A program made the translations under genes and the position numbers. The notes beneath the pieces are model-generated. The model was not told the DNA's origin. It saw nothing but the letters and a program-made list of their open reading frames with translations, and ran no database searches. A DNA stretch of 46,642 nucleotides from assembly GCA_035505375.1 (NCBI GenBank), contig DATJQV010000080.1, positions 1 through 46,642 of the forward strand, written 5' to 3'. This document shows positions 36,318 to 44,346 of the stretch, piece after piece. Within the stretch, counting starts at the first letter, position 1, and the number at the start of each line of letters is the position of its first letter. Source of the DNA: a bacterium. GTDB lineage: Bacteria; Hydrothermota; Tepidihabitantia; Tepidihabitantales; Tepidihabitantaceae.

Positions 36318-36328
36318 TGTGCGAAGAC

Positions 36329-36769
36329 ATGAATAGAAAGGACGAGAGTCTCTACCTCTCAAAGCTGGAACAGGTTGCTCCGCTGTTGGTGCGGGGATTG
36401 AGGCTGCTGCCGTCGGTGGAGACGCTGGGTGAGTTCTCGTTCTCGCAGGCGACCATCCTGCAGGCCCTGCTGATACGCAGGGAGTCGCGCATGAACGACC
36501 TCGCCCGCTTTCTCGGGCTGTCCAAAGCCAACGTGTCGGGGCTCGTCGACCGGCTGGTCGAGAAGCGCTTTATTGCGCGCGAGCATGGGGTGGAGGACCG
36601 TCGGGTTGTGATCGTCCGCCTGACCGCCAGGGGCTTAAAGGCCGCGCGGGCCTTGGCACTGGCCCAGCGCAGGAACCTGTCCCGCATGATGCGCCGCGTC
36701 CCGGAAGAGAACCTGAAGGTGTTCATCGAGACGCTGGAGCAGATGGCGATGGCCCTGCCCGAGCAATAG
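36329..36769 (+). CDS. MarR-family transcriptional regulator
   Basis: 146 residues from ATG at 36329. A winged helix-turn-helix spans about 55-115: SRMNDLARFLGLSKANVSGLV (recognition helix), DRLVEKRFIAREHG, then the wing EDRRVVIVRLTARG. Flanking helices should form the dimer. A TTG at 36317 would lengthen it by four residues but overlaps the -10 box. MarR proteins are usually dimeric repressors released by small ligands and often control the next gene. Here that would be the SDR epimerase operon 85 bp downstream, whose promoter contains the palindrome agtatact at 36840-36847, a possible operator site. That link is inference. Confidence 0.88.
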   Translation: MNRKDESLYLSKLEQVAPLLVRGLRLLPSVETLGEFSFSQATILQALLIRRESRMNDLARFLGLSKANVSGLVDRLVEKRFIAREHGVEDRRVVIVRLTARGLKAARALALAQRRNLSRMMRRVPEENLKVFIETLEQMAMALPEQ

Positions 36770-36819
36770 CAGGCGGCCTGCCGCTTTGCGTGCGCCGATC
36801 GCGGCCGGCGACTTTTTTC

Positions 36820-36847
36820 TTGCGCGAGATGGTCAACTTAGTATACT
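36820..36847 (+). promoter_or_regulatory. Promoter of the SDR epimerase operon
   Basis: TTGCGC (36820-36825), 16-bp spacer, TATACT (36842-36847), then 6 nt to GTG at 36854. Leaderless. The -10 is part of the palindrome agtatact, where a MarR dimer could bind. Confidence 0.6.
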
Positions 36848-36853
36848 GTCTAT

Positions 36854-37912
36854 GTGGACAACTGTATATCAAAGCGCAGCGGTGGTGGGGCACGTCTGAG
36901 CGTAGTGACGGGGGCAACCGGTCACGTCGGCAACGTCCTGGTTCGTGAACTCATCCAGCGGGGCGAGCGCGTCCGCGCCGTTGTTCATCCTTCGGAGACA
37001 ACAGAGTCGATTGCCGGGCTCGACGTCGAACTGCTGCGCGTCGACGTAAGAGACTACGGTTCCCTGGTGTCGGCGTTCTCAAGCGCCGACCTCGTTTACC
37101 ATTTGGCCGGGATCGTCACCATCTCCGGCGGTCAGCAGAAGCTTCTGCACGAGGTGAATGTAGTGGGGTCGCGCAACGTGGCACGGGCATGTCTGGAGGC
37201 GCGGGTGCGGCGGCTGGTCTACACCAGCTCGGTCCACGCCCTTGAGGTGCCACTCGCAGGAGTGCCGCTCTGCGAGACGGTCGAGTTCCGGCCCGAGGCG
37301 CTGGACGGCGACTATGCCCGATCAAAGGCGCGGGCCAGCATCGAGGTCCGGAAGGTACTGGAACAGGGATTGGACGCGGTTATGGTGTTCCCTTCCGGCA
37401 TCATCGGCCCGTACGATTTTCGGCTTTCGGACATGGGGAGCCTCTTTGTGGACTTCGCCGGCGGCCGTCTGCCGGCGTATGTAGACGGCGCATACGACTT
37501 CGTGGATGTGCGGGACGTCGCTACCGGCTTGATGCTCGCTGCCGAGAAAGGCCGGCCGGGCGAGGGTTACATCCTTTCGGGCGAGAAGATTTCGGTGAAG
37601 GATCTTCTCACATTGCTGGAGCAGGTCACCGGTGTGCGCTCAAGGGCCCGCCGTCTACCCATGTGGCTGGCGCGTATCGCGGCCTGGTTCGCGCCAGCAT
37701 ACTACCGGTTGCGACGGGCCAAACCCAGATTCACCAGCTACTCGCTCCGGGTGCTGGCGTCGAACTGCCTGATGAGCTGCGCGAAGGCTGAGCGTGAACT
37801 CGGATACCGAGCGCGTCCTCTAAGTGTGACGGTTAGGGACACGATTGGGTGGTTCGTCGCAACCGGAAGGCTGCATCTGGAGTTGCCGCGGGTCGGCGCT
37901 GCCGCACCATGA
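36854..37912 (+). CDS. NAD(P)-dependent epimerase/dehydratase (extended SDR)
   Basis: 352 residues. Nucleotide-binding TGATGHVG near residue 20, DVRDYGSL, HLAGIV, catalytic YARSK at about 155-159 preceded by VYTSSVHAL, and PSGIIGPYDF after it. These place it among extended short-chain dehydrogenases close to dihydroflavonol-reductase-like and NAD-dependent epimerase proteins. The substrate cannot be read from sequence. A Caulobacter ceramide-pathway reductase (CerR) is of the same broad family, and a serine palmitoyltransferase lies 7 kb away, but the link is weak. It shares an ATGA overlap with the next gene, so they form an operon. Confidence 0.85.
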   Translation: MDNCISKRSGGGARLSVVTGATGHVGNVLVRELIQRGERVRAVVHPSETTESIAGLDVELLRVDVRDYGSLVSAFSSADLVYHLAGIVTISGGQQKLLHEVNVVGSRNVARACLEARVRRLVYTSSVHALEVPLAGVPLCETVEFRPEALDGDYARSKARASIEVRKVLEQGLDAVMVFPSGIIGPYDFRLSDMGSLFVDFAGGRLPAYVDGAYDFVDVRDVATGLMLAAEKGRPGEGYILSGEKISVKDLLTLLEQVTGVRSRARRLPMWLARIAAWFAPAYYRLRRAKPRFTSYSLRVLASNCLMSCAKAERELGYRARPLSVTVRDTIGWFVATGRLHLELPRVGAAAP

Positions 37913-38658
37913 ACCTGATTCTGTCGGCCCTGTTGGCCCTGAGTGCTCCGTCAGCTACAAGCGCGGACTCGGTCTGTTGTCGAGCTGAGTACCTAATGTT
38001 CCATCGACACCTGAATCAGACATGGCTGGATTCAGCTCAGGCGATTGTGTCCACCATCCGGCGGCACGAACCCGCGAATGAGGCCGGGCTCTGTCTTTGG
38101 GCGCGAATCTGCCTGTTGACTGGCGACGGCGGCACCGACCGGAAAGAGAAGCAGAACTGGTACGTCAAGGCAAGAGCCACCGCCGACACGCTGAGACAGC
38201 GTAATCCGGAGAATCCCGACGGCCACATGTGGTGGGCAACGGCTCAGGGCCGGCTCGGCCAGCTCAGGGGCATCCTCAGCTCTGCGGGCATGTCCGGGTC
38301 GTTGAAGAGCGAGTACGAGCAGGTGCTTAGGCTGGACTCCGGCTACGCGCTGGCCTGGTACGCCATGGGGCGTCTATACGAGGCGCTGCCGTCCCTGCTG
38401 GGCGGCAATCTCAAGCGGGCCGAGGACTATCTGCGTCACGGACTGGTTGCTGATTCGAACTACACCACTATCCGACTTGAGCTTGCTCGCGTCTATCTGC
38501 GGCTGCAGAAGCCGGCCGAGGCCCGCCGAGAGCTCGAGCTGCTGCTGAATACCAGCCAGCCGACCGACCCGGCCGAGTTTGCGCTCGACGACCGACCGGC
38601 GGCTCTCGCGCTTCTCGACTCAATTCAGCCGAAGCAGAAACAGAGCTCCCGGCTCTAG
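37909..38658 (+). CDS. Exported TPR-type protein
   Basis: 249 residues from ATG at 37909, which overlaps the epimerase stop (ATGA). Signal peptide MNLILSALLALSAPSATSA is followed by all-helical TPR-like repeats: SEYEQVLRLDSGYALAWYAM, LKRAEDYLRHGLVADS and IRLELARVYLRLQKPAEARR. A helical segment with MWWATAQGRLGQLRG at about 105 is typical of small TPR proteins of the TRAP-T/TatT type, though I cannot assign it there firmly. Likely a periplasmic adaptor. Confidence 0.7.
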   Translation: MNLILSALLALSAPSATSADSVCCRAEYLMFHRHLNQTWLDSAQAIVSTIRRHEPANEAGLCLWARICLLTGDGGTDRKEKQNWYVKARATADTLRQRNPENPDGHMWWATAQGRLGQLRGILSSAGMSGSLKSEYEQVLRLDSGYALAWYAMGRLYEALPSLLGGNLKRAEDYLRHGLVADSNYTTIRLELARVYLRLQKPAEARRELELLLNTSQPTDPAEFALDDRPAALALLDSIQPKQKQSSRL

Positions 38659-38665
38659 AACAGCG

Positions 38666-38689
38666 ACGCCATCCGGCAACGGATGGCGT
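38666..38689. terminator. Hairpin between convergent TPR gene and tRNA-Gln
   Basis: acgccatcc (38666-38674) and ggatggcgt (38681-38689), loop of 6 nt. No strong T tract. Lies 7 nt after the TPR stop and 15 nt from the 3' end of the tRNA. Confidence 0.45.
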
Positions 38690-38703
38690 ACCGCCGAAAG
38701 GAG

Positions 38704-38775
38704 CTGGGGGATAGGGATTTGAACCCCAACCGGCTGGTCCAGAGCCAGCTGTCCTGCCAGTTAGACGATCCCCCA
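38704..38775 (-). tRNA. tRNA-Gln (anticodon CTG)
   Basis: 72 nt. Acceptor stem tgggggat pairs across 38769-38775 and 38705-38711, T arm ggggttcaaatcccc, and anticodon stem gctgg/ccagc around the loop ctctgga, which gives anticodon CUG for Gln. No encoded CCA. Cloverleaf drawn by hand. Confidence 0.9.
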
Positions 38776-38832
38776 ATGCAGAAAAGGACAAAGTGCCAGG
38801 GACAAATGACAAAGTGAGGACCGAGCTGGGAT

Positions 38833-38860
38833 AGGATATGCCGGATGGAGGCAAAGTCAA
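38833..38860 (-). promoter_or_regulatory. Promoter of tRNA-Gln
   Basis: Minus strand TTGACT (38860-38855), 16-bp spacer, TATCCT (38838-38833). The 5' leader (about 38776-38826) holds a ggacaaa mini-repeat patch. Confidence 0.55.
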
Positions 38861-38949
38861 GGCAGGCGAGCGCCGACAATAGCCGCAGTCAGAATTCGGA
38901 ACGCAGATAGCAGAAGTCAGAAGGGCCGGACTACTACGGCGGATATCGA

Positions 38950-40572
38950 CTAGTGTCTGAGCACGACCTTGACTGGACAGGCGGCATACCCCGACGCGTG
39001 TACAAGATAGACGCCGTCGGGCAGGGCCGCGCCCGACGCCTCATGGCCATTCCAACTAAGCTCGCCGGAGGTCGGCACGTCAGCACTCCAAACTAGTGTT
39101 CCGGTAGACGAGTAGATGCGCACTGGCGCACCCGGCGTGAGCCGGGTCAGTTTCGCTTCATGTGAGAATGGGTTGGGGAAGGCTACGGGTGTCACGCATC
39201 GGATGTCGGACGCCGGGCGTTCGGCGATGCCGACCGACTCAGGGTGGACGATGATGTCGCAGATGATTGTGTCTCCGGATTCCCGGATGTTCCTCACGCA
39301 CACGCCGGTGGAGAGGTTGTTGCGGTCCTTGCTAGATGGGATGGTCGTGGAGTCGAACGCGGTGCGATTCCAGTTGCCCGGAAGAACATCCGAGGTGTCT
39401 CCCAACTCCGGATGGTAAACGTGCGGGTCGGGTCGGGTTCCGTTACCGTGGTCAAGGTGGAAGGTTGAGTCCTCTTCCATGTCCACGTAGCGGTACATAG
39501 CGCTGCTGTAGTAGGGGTCGATGTGCCAGATGGCCAAACCAGCGCCGGGCAGCGGCGTGTCGAAGCCACGGTGCTGACGGTTCTCAAGATAGAAGCAGGT
39601 GTCGGTGTTAGTGCCGCCGCGCCAGACCTTGTATACGACCGGCGTGTCTTCGATCGGCGGGATGCGAACATTGTACAGGTTGGTCGTGACCACGGTAGGA
39701 CTTACGAAGCCGGCCTGGTTAAGGCACCAGGCATCAGGATGGGACGGGCTCCATGGCGTGTTGCCTCCCGCGCCCCATGCGCCGTAGGACATCAGGCTCC
39801 AGTAGCCTGCTCCCCAGTAGTATCGGTTCTGGTCGTACAGGTCAGGCAGGCCGACGAGGTGGCCCATTTCGTGACACATTACCGCAATGCAGCACATCGT
39901 GGTGTCGTGCGCGGCGGTGACCATGGCGTACTCGGGCACGTTGGTGACGCCGTCGATAATCACGCCGTCGTTGGTCTGATAGCTGAACGAGGGTATGGCA
40001 TGGGACCAGAGGCAGTTGACGTCGCCGTTGTCCGAGCCGTCAGCTCCGGCGTGGACCATGAAACAGGCGGCGATGTGGCCGTCGTGGTTCAGGTCGAACT
40101 GACTGAAGTCAATGACGGAGTCAATCTGCGCCATGTTCTCTTGGGCGAGCTGGCCGCCTGTTGTCAGCAGGTAGTCGCCATCGTAGTACCGCGAGTAGTT
40201 GTACTTCGACGTGAACCAACGGTCGCCGGCGACTCCGCCGCGCACGTGGAGGTTGCCGTAGGAGCACTCCAGCCAGTAGTCGTTCAGGCTGCCGGCGCGA
40301 TGGGGAGGACCTTTGTACACGCCCGTGGAATAGAGCATTGAGTCGTACAGCGCCGGGGGACGAGCGAGCGTGTCGGCCTTGTTGTCGGGGAATTGCATCA
40401 GAATGGCTACCGTTTCGAGGTCGGTCTGGTCCTTCACTCGATTGGGCCCGGCTACCTCGACGCCGGGCGGGTAGACCGGCAACGGTCCGTTCGTGCCTTG
40501 GATCGCACCGGGTCGCGGTGGCATGGCCAGCGCAGCAGCGCAGGCTGTCAATATCAGGAGACGTTCTCGCAT
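38950..40572 (-). CDS. Secreted M6-family (immune inhibitor A-like) metalloprotease with type IX-style sorting domain
   Basis: 540 residues from ATG at 40572. Signal peptide MRERLLILTACAAALA. The zinc-binding motif HEMGH (234-238) is followed by LVGLPDLYD, the hallmark of M6 peptidases. GAGYWSLMSYGAWG after it is the Met-turn region. AIWHIDPYY near 375 is also a family block. The tail (PVAFPNPFSHEAKLTR, IYSSTGTLVWSADV, SWNGHEASGAALPDGVYL) is a FlgD/Por-type sorting domain. It should be secreted and degrade extracellular proteins. The frame is open to TTG at 40605, but that codon overlaps the -10 box, so 40572 is preferred. Confidence 0.88.
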   Translation of the reverse strand: MRERLLILTACAAALAMPPRPGAIQGTNGPLPVYPPGVEVAGPNRVKDQTDLETVAILMQFPDNKADTLARPPALYDSMLYSTGVYKGPPHRAGSLNDYWLECSYGNLHVRGGVAGDRWFTSKYNYSRYYDGDYLLTTGGQLAQENMAQIDSVIDFSQFDLNHDGHIAACFMVHAGADGSDNGDVNCLWSHAIPSFSYQTNDGVIIDGVTNVPEYAMVTAAHDTTMCCIAVMCHEMGHLVGLPDLYDQNRYYWGAGYWSLMSYGAWGAGGNTPWSPSHPDAWCLNQAGFVSPTVVTTNLYNVRIPPIEDTPVVYKVWRGGTNTDTCFYLENRQHRGFDTPLPGAGLAIWHIDPYYSSAMYRYVDMEEDSTFHLDHGNGTRPDPHVYHPELGDTSDVLPGNWNRTAFDSTTIPSSKDRNNLSTGVCVRNIRESGDTIICDIIVHPESVGIAERPASDIRCVTPVAFPNPFSHEAKLTRLTPGAPVRIYSSTGTLVWSADVPTSGELSWNGHEASGAALPDGVYLVHASGYAACPVKVVLRH

Positions 40573-40601
40573 CTTGTACCTGAGCGCACTTCGGCGCAAC
40601 C

Positions 40602-40630
40602 ACAATACATGAAAGCGGGCCGCCGGTCAA
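40602..40630 (-). promoter_or_regulatory. Possible promoter of the M6 protease
   Basis: Minus strand TTGACC (40630-40625), 17-bp spacer, TATTGT (40607-40602), leader of about 24 nt. Confidence 0.45.
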
Positions 40631-40711
40631 CCAGTCGGCTTTCTCGACTTCTGACGTCTGCCAGTCTGTTTCTCGTTTCTGCTCTCGTCCGGCCATTCAT
40701 GCCCCGCTTCC

Positions 40712-40739
40712 TTGACTTGCGTCCCGCATCTCCTATAAT
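40712..40739 (+). promoter_or_regulatory. Promoter of tRNA-Arg and the TPR membrane protein
   Basis: TTGACT (40712-40717), 16-bp spacer, TATAAT (40734-40739): the best match to consensus in the window. Transcription should start about 4 nt before the tRNA. Confidence 0.8.
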
Positions 40740-40749
40740 CGGCTCCCAA

Positions 40750-40823
40750 ACCCCTGTAGCTCAGGTGGATAGAGCGACGGTTTCCTAAACCGTAGGTCAG
40801 GCGTTCGAATCGCCTCAGGGGTA
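40750..40823 (+). tRNA. tRNA-Arg (anticodon CCT)
   Basis: 74 nt. Acceptor acccctg/caggggt, D arm gctc...gagc, anticodon stem acggt/accgt around loop ttcctaa (anticodon CCU, reads AGG), T arm aggcg-ttcgaat-cgcct, discriminator A, no encoded CCA. Only 16 nt separate it from the ATG of the next gene, with no promoter between, so they share a transcript. Confidence 0.93.
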
Positions 40824-40839
40824 GGATGAAAAGGATATC

Positions 40840-41538
40840 ATGCGCTTTAAGGGCAAACACTACGTCAGCAAGCGAGACCTGAAGGAAGACCGGTTCCAGC
40901 AGCTCGTTGAGCGGGCGATGGAGTACTACTACCGCGACCGTCAGCGGGTGTGGATCGGTGCTGCGGCTGTGGTTGCGGTAGTCGTCATAGCCATCGTGTT
41001 GCTGCAGAACCGAAAACCTGGCGTGAACCTCCAGGCCCAGATGGCGTTCACCGAGGCCGTCGGTATGTACTCAAACAACGACTTCGGGCGCGCAGAGACC
41101 GTTTTCACGGACATTGCCACAAGGTACGGCGGGGATTTCGCCGGAGCGAAAGCTCACTTCTATCTGGCGAATATCTACTACAACACCAACCGGCTGCCGG
41201 ATGCCAAACGGGAGTTCGGCGTCTTCCTCAGCCGGGTGAAGAACGATCCGCTTCTGAGCCCGTCGGCCCAGTTTGGGATTGGCAACTGTGAGGAGCAGTC
41301 GGGCAACAACCTTGGGGCGGCCAAGTCCTATGAGGCCGTCTGGCAGAGGTGGCCCAAGTCGCCGCTGGCGTATGATGCGATGATGGCGGCGGGCAGAGCC
41401 TATCGTGATGCCAATGACTTCGCCAAGGCCGAGGCCATTTACCAGGAGCTACTCACGAGCAAGCCGGCGGGGGAGAAGGGCGAGGATGTGAAGATCGAAT
41501 TGGCCCGGATCCAGGCTCTACAGAACAAGTTTAGATAG
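40840..41538 (+). CDS. Membrane-anchored TPR protein (YfgM/TPR_21-like)
   Basis: 232 residues. A basic N-terminal part is followed by one membrane span at about 37-56 (VWIGAAAVVAVVVIAIVLLQ) and a periplasmic TPR domain: FTEAVGMYSNNDFGRAETVF, FYLANIYYNTNRLPDAKREF, FGIGNCEEQSGNNLGAAKSYE and MMAAGRAYRDANDFAKAEAIY. The single anchor plus TPRs resemble YfgM, an ancillary SecYEG chaperone, but similar proteins with other roles exist. It lies just after tRNA-Arg in the same transcript and is followed by a strong terminator. Confidence 0.8.
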   Translation: MRFKGKHYVSKRDLKEDRFQQLVERAMEYYYRDRQRVWIGAAAVVAVVVIAIVLLQNRKPGVNLQAQMAFTEAVGMYSNNDFGRAETVFTDIATRYGGDFAGAKAHFYLANIYYNTNRLPDAKREFGVFLSRVKNDPLLSPSAQFGIGNCEEQSGNNLGAAKSYEAVWQRWPKSPLAYDAMMAAGRAYRDANDFAKAEAIYQELLTSKPAGEKGEDVKIELARIQALQNKFR

Positions 41539-41636
41539 TCCGGCCGCCGCCCGAACTGAAGGATCACGCTGCTCGGGCGGCGTCGCCATTGAGGCGCGCG
41601 TCGGTATTTGCCTGTGTCGTCACCCACGGGTGTCTG

Positions 41637-41670
41637 CGATCGCGGCCACGAATGGCCGCGATCGTTCTTT
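41637..41670 (+). terminator. Rho-independent terminator
   Basis: Perfect 12-bp stem cgatcgcggcca/tggccgcgatcg with cgaa tetraloop, then TTCTTT. A second hairpin (41545-41554 with 41573-41582, cgccgcccga/tcgggcggcg) lies just after the TPR stop. It also serves the convergent TIR gene on the other strand. Confidence 0.8.
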
Positions 41671-41697
41671 ACAGGGGTCAGAATGACCGAAGTTCTC

Positions 41698-42186
41698 TCA
41701 GCGGGGTCTGCGCGTGTTGGTAGTCGGATGGCGACTGGCGAGCCTCTGACTCGCGAATCGCTGTATGGCGACGAGTAGGTCGTCGTAGGCCCGGTTCCAT
41801 TCATCGCGGAAGTCAAAGCAGGGCTGCGAAGCCAGCGTGTCCGGCAGAGCGCAACTGTCAGTTCTCGCCAGGAGCAACGTAACATGTCGTCCGTTGAATT
41901 CTCTCGCCATGACCGTGCCCAGGTCGTGTTGCACCCAGCTTGCTGTGACCGAGGAAGCAGAGACAACAGCGATGACGATGTCTACCGGTCGGACCGAATG
42001 GGCTATCCAGTTTACGACAAACTTGCCAGCCGACATGTCGAGCTCTTCAATCCACCGGGAGACCTGGTCGCGGCGCAACTCTGCGGCCAGCTTGTGGGCG
42101 AATTCGTGGTCCGTGTAGCCGTAGGGTATGATGATGTGGGGCCAGATGCTGCTGGTGAGAGATGGAATCGGAGGCTCCGTTCTCAT
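41698..42186 (-). CDS. Stand-alone TIR-domain protein
   Basis: 162 residues, almost entirely one TIR domain: IIIPYGYTDHEFAHKLAAEL (strand A, helix A), RWIEELDMSAGKFVVNWIA (BB loop region), VDIVIAVVSASSVTASW (strand D) and a final FDFRDEWNRAYDDLLVAI. In TIR enzymes a Glu in the helix after the S..SxW block is catalytic for NAD+ cleavage. The matching place here reads WVQHDL with Asp at 88. It could still be active or could make a signal molecule or act as a scaffold. TIR proteins take part in several phage-defence systems. The 131-bp gap to the next gene upstream leaves room for its own weak promoter. Confidence 0.8.
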   Translation of the reverse strand: MRTEPPIPSLTSSIWPHIIIPYGYTDHEFAHKLAAELRRDQVSRWIEELDMSAGKFVVNWIAHSVRPVDIVIAVVSASSVTASWVQHDLGTVMAREFNGRHVTLLLARTDSCALPDTLASQPCFDFRDEWNRAYDDLLVAIQRFASQRLASRHPTTNTRRPR

Positions 42187-42317
42187 GACTGCCTATTGCC
42201 TTGCGCCGCCGGGCAGTCGCGCGAAGCCTGTGCTCCGGTGCCGAACCTGGCCGACGTTTGCCACATTTGTCGACGACAGGTTAGCCGACGGGTCTGCGAT
42301 GTCAACGAGGTGTGGCC

Positions 42318-43178
42318 CTAGAATGCCTCGGATTCCTGCTCATCAACCGTCGTGGCGAGATAGTAACCCGTCATGACCTTGCGTTCCGGCTCGGCCTCGA
42401 CCCACACCGCCGCGATCCAGAGTTCATCCTTTGACTCGGGCAGGACGATTTCAAGCAAAGCTGAACCTCCATTGCTCGTCCCGGCCCGGTGTTCGTTGGA
42501 CGTGAAGTGCTTCGAGTCACGGAGTCCCTTGGCGAAGTCCGGCTGGTCGGCTCTGGGCCAGGCACCCAGCACTACGCGACCGGATTCGTTTGGACCAAGT
42601 TTCCATTCGTAATAGAGGACCAGCCGCGTAGCCGGGCCCGGAACAAACGGCGCGGCGAACACCAGACGATATCCGGCCGGGAACGGGCCGGGCACGGAGA
42701 TTTGCCCGGCAATCGACTGAACTCCAGTTATCGCTCCGAAGGTCTGGACCTTCACGGAATCCTCTGCTGTGCTGGTTATGGTTATGCCGGCTGGAGCGAT
42801 TCCCGGCGCCGGTTCGGCGAGGCGGGCCAGCCAGTCGACGTAGTCATCCTGACTCCGGGCCGAAGCATGCTGCTCGCATGCCGGCAACAGGTTCTCCACC
42901 GACAGCCTGCCGCCCACAACGAACGGCACGCGCGGGACAAGGGTCGTGTGCTCGCGGTAGCAGCCGGGCACAATGCAGGCGCTGCCGCGCAGGGCGACGA
43001 CCTCTTCTTCCATCTCCTGCGGCCAGCTCTCGCCGGCTATGTAGGCGGTGTGGTCCTCGCCCGGCGTAGGTGCGAAATGGACGGTACCGCAGTTCCGACA
43101 GGTCACTTCCTGCTTGATGTTGTCCCAGGGTGTTTCGAGTTCTTTTCGACAACGCGGACACGAGTAGTGCCAAATCAT
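42318..43178 (-). CDS. Zinc-ribbon plus HNH-like protein of unknown function
   Basis: 286 residues. CPRC near the start and CRNC at about 27-30 form a zinc ribbon. Residues 65-110 (SACIVPGC ... VVGGRLSVENLLPACEQHA) look like an HNH nuclease frame with GG..SVENL.P.C..H kept, but the usual DH catalytic pair is replaced by PRVPF, so nuclease activity is doubtful. The second half is beta-rich and unlike anything I know (YRLVFAAPFVPGPATRLVLYYEW). It lies upstream of the TIR gene on the same strand. The ATG at 43178 is 6 nt from a GATAAT box, so it may be leaderless. No function is claimed. Confidence 0.6.
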   Translation of the reverse strand: MIWHYSCPRCRKELETPWDNIKQEVTCRNCGTVHFAPTPGEDHTAYIAGESWPQEMEEEVVALRGSACIVPGCYREHTTLVPRVPFVVGGRLSVENLLPACEQHASARSQDDYVDWLARLAEPAPGIAPAGITITSTAEDSVKVQTFGAITGVQSIAGQISVPGPFPAGYRLVFAAPFVPGPATRLVLYYEWKLGPNESGRVVLGAWPRADQPDFAKGLRDSKHFTSNEHRAGTSNGGSALLEIVLPESKDELWIAAVWVEAEPERKVMTGYYLATTVDEQESEAF

Positions 43179-43374
43179 GAGGTTATTATCTCCTTGGTCG
43201 AGTCAGACAGCACTATATCGTCCGGTAAACCTGATTCTCTGTCAAGGCTTGCTCGGTGCGCGAGTCGACCGGCACTGCCCGCTCACGAGGGCAGGCTCCG
43301 CTCTGTTGCGCCCGGCTCCATGCCGTGGACAGGGCAACTGGTCAGCGGGTCAGCGCACGTCTAGCCCCGGCCGG

Positions 43375-44292
43375 CTACTCTGTCTTCTGCAACTCCGCCA
43401 CCAGAGCGTCCGCCTCGGTCTGGCTGAACCCTTGTTTCTTGCACGCGGCGGAGAACGTATCCGCACCCATTACCTCGAGATATCCCCTGAGAGCTTCCCG
43501 AAGGACTTCCGTGCTGTCATAGACGCCGGCCTTCGGGACGTCTGCCCAAGCCTGCAAGTAGTTACTTAGCGCGTCCGCGTCATCATCCTTCACCACGTAG
43601 AGATGTGCTATTGAAGCCCGCACTGAGACAATGTCTGCGTAGTTGTTGACGGACGTTGCAGCGGCAAGGGCGCTCTGGTAGTGAGAAAGCGCGCTGTCAT
43701 ACTGGCCCTGCTCGTGCAGGCAAAACCCGATCAGCCTCTGGTCGAAGGATACGCCCTCAAGCAGGCCGGCCTTCTGGTTTATCGCCAGCGCCTTGCTCAG
43801 GCAGGAAAGCGCGGTGTCGAAATCCCGGTCGTAGGTCCCATGGAGGTTGCCGAGTTCCGACAGCGCCGCGGCCCGGCCGACTGAGTCGCCCGCCTTGGCG
43901 GCGACATCCAGAGAGGCCTCCAGCGAGGAGATCGAGGCGTCGCTGGTCAGATGGCACCAGAGGTTCACGTAGGCGGTGATGTTGTGGAGTGCGGCCAGCT
44001 CCGAGCCCTTGGCCAGCGGAATTGCCTTCTCCAACTCGGCCAGTGCCCCGAGATAGGATGACGCGTCCAGCGATTCCGCTGCCGCGGAAAAATGGGCCCT
44101 TATCTCGGGGTTCGTGCTCTGCGGCACGTGGTCGAAGTAGATGACATCACCTCCCGGCGTATATTCCACCGGCTTCCAATCGGTCCTTCCGGCCCAGCCG
44201 GCCCTAAGCCGACCGGGCGCGACCAGCAACCCCATGCAAACCAGTGCGAACAGAACGGGGCTTGCGATCATGCGTTCATTTCGGTCAGTCAT
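43375..44292 (-). CDS. Exported TPR protein
   Basis: 305 residues from ATG at 44292, chosen because GGAGG lies 6 nt upstream (GTG at 44295 is too close). Signal region MIASPVLFALVCMGLLVAPG, then TPR-like helices: YLGALAELEKAIPLAKGSE, AAALSELGNLHGTYDRDFDT and FCLHEQGQYDSALSHYQSAL. The final part (FSAACKKQGFSQTEADALVAEL) is a helical cap. Probably periplasmic and part of an operon with nothing recognisable; the next gene starts 54 bp upstream on the same strand (44347-45102) and also has TPRs. Confidence 0.7.
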   Translation of the reverse strand: MTDRNERMIASPVLFALVCMGLLVAPGRLRAGWAGRTDWKPVEYTPGGDVIYFDHVPQSTNPEIRAHFSAAAESLDASSYLGALAELEKAIPLAKGSELAALHNITAYVNLWCHLTSDASISSLEASLDVAAKAGDSVGRAAALSELGNLHGTYDRDFDTALSCLSKALAINQKAGLLEGVSFDQRLIGFCLHEQGQYDSALSHYQSALAAATSVNNYADIVSVRASIAHLYVVKDDDADALSNYLQAWADVPKAGVYDSTEVLREALRGYLEVMGADTFSAACKKQGFSQTEADALVAELQKTE

Positions 44293-44346
44293 CACTTGCC
44301 TCCATTCATTCGACTTCCACAGTCGGTGGCCACGGTCAACGTTGAG

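Noticed and set aside
36317-36328. TTG start of the MarR gene
   Set aside because: It overlaps the -10 box, so it cannot lie in the transcript from that promoter.
40573-40605. TTG start of the M6 protease
   Set aside because: Overlaps the likely -10 and places charged residues before a normal signal peptide.
41675-41697. caggggtcagaatgaccg as an operator for the TIR gene
   Set aside because: It lies at the 3' end of the TIR gene and resembles common intergenic phrases rather than a regulator site.
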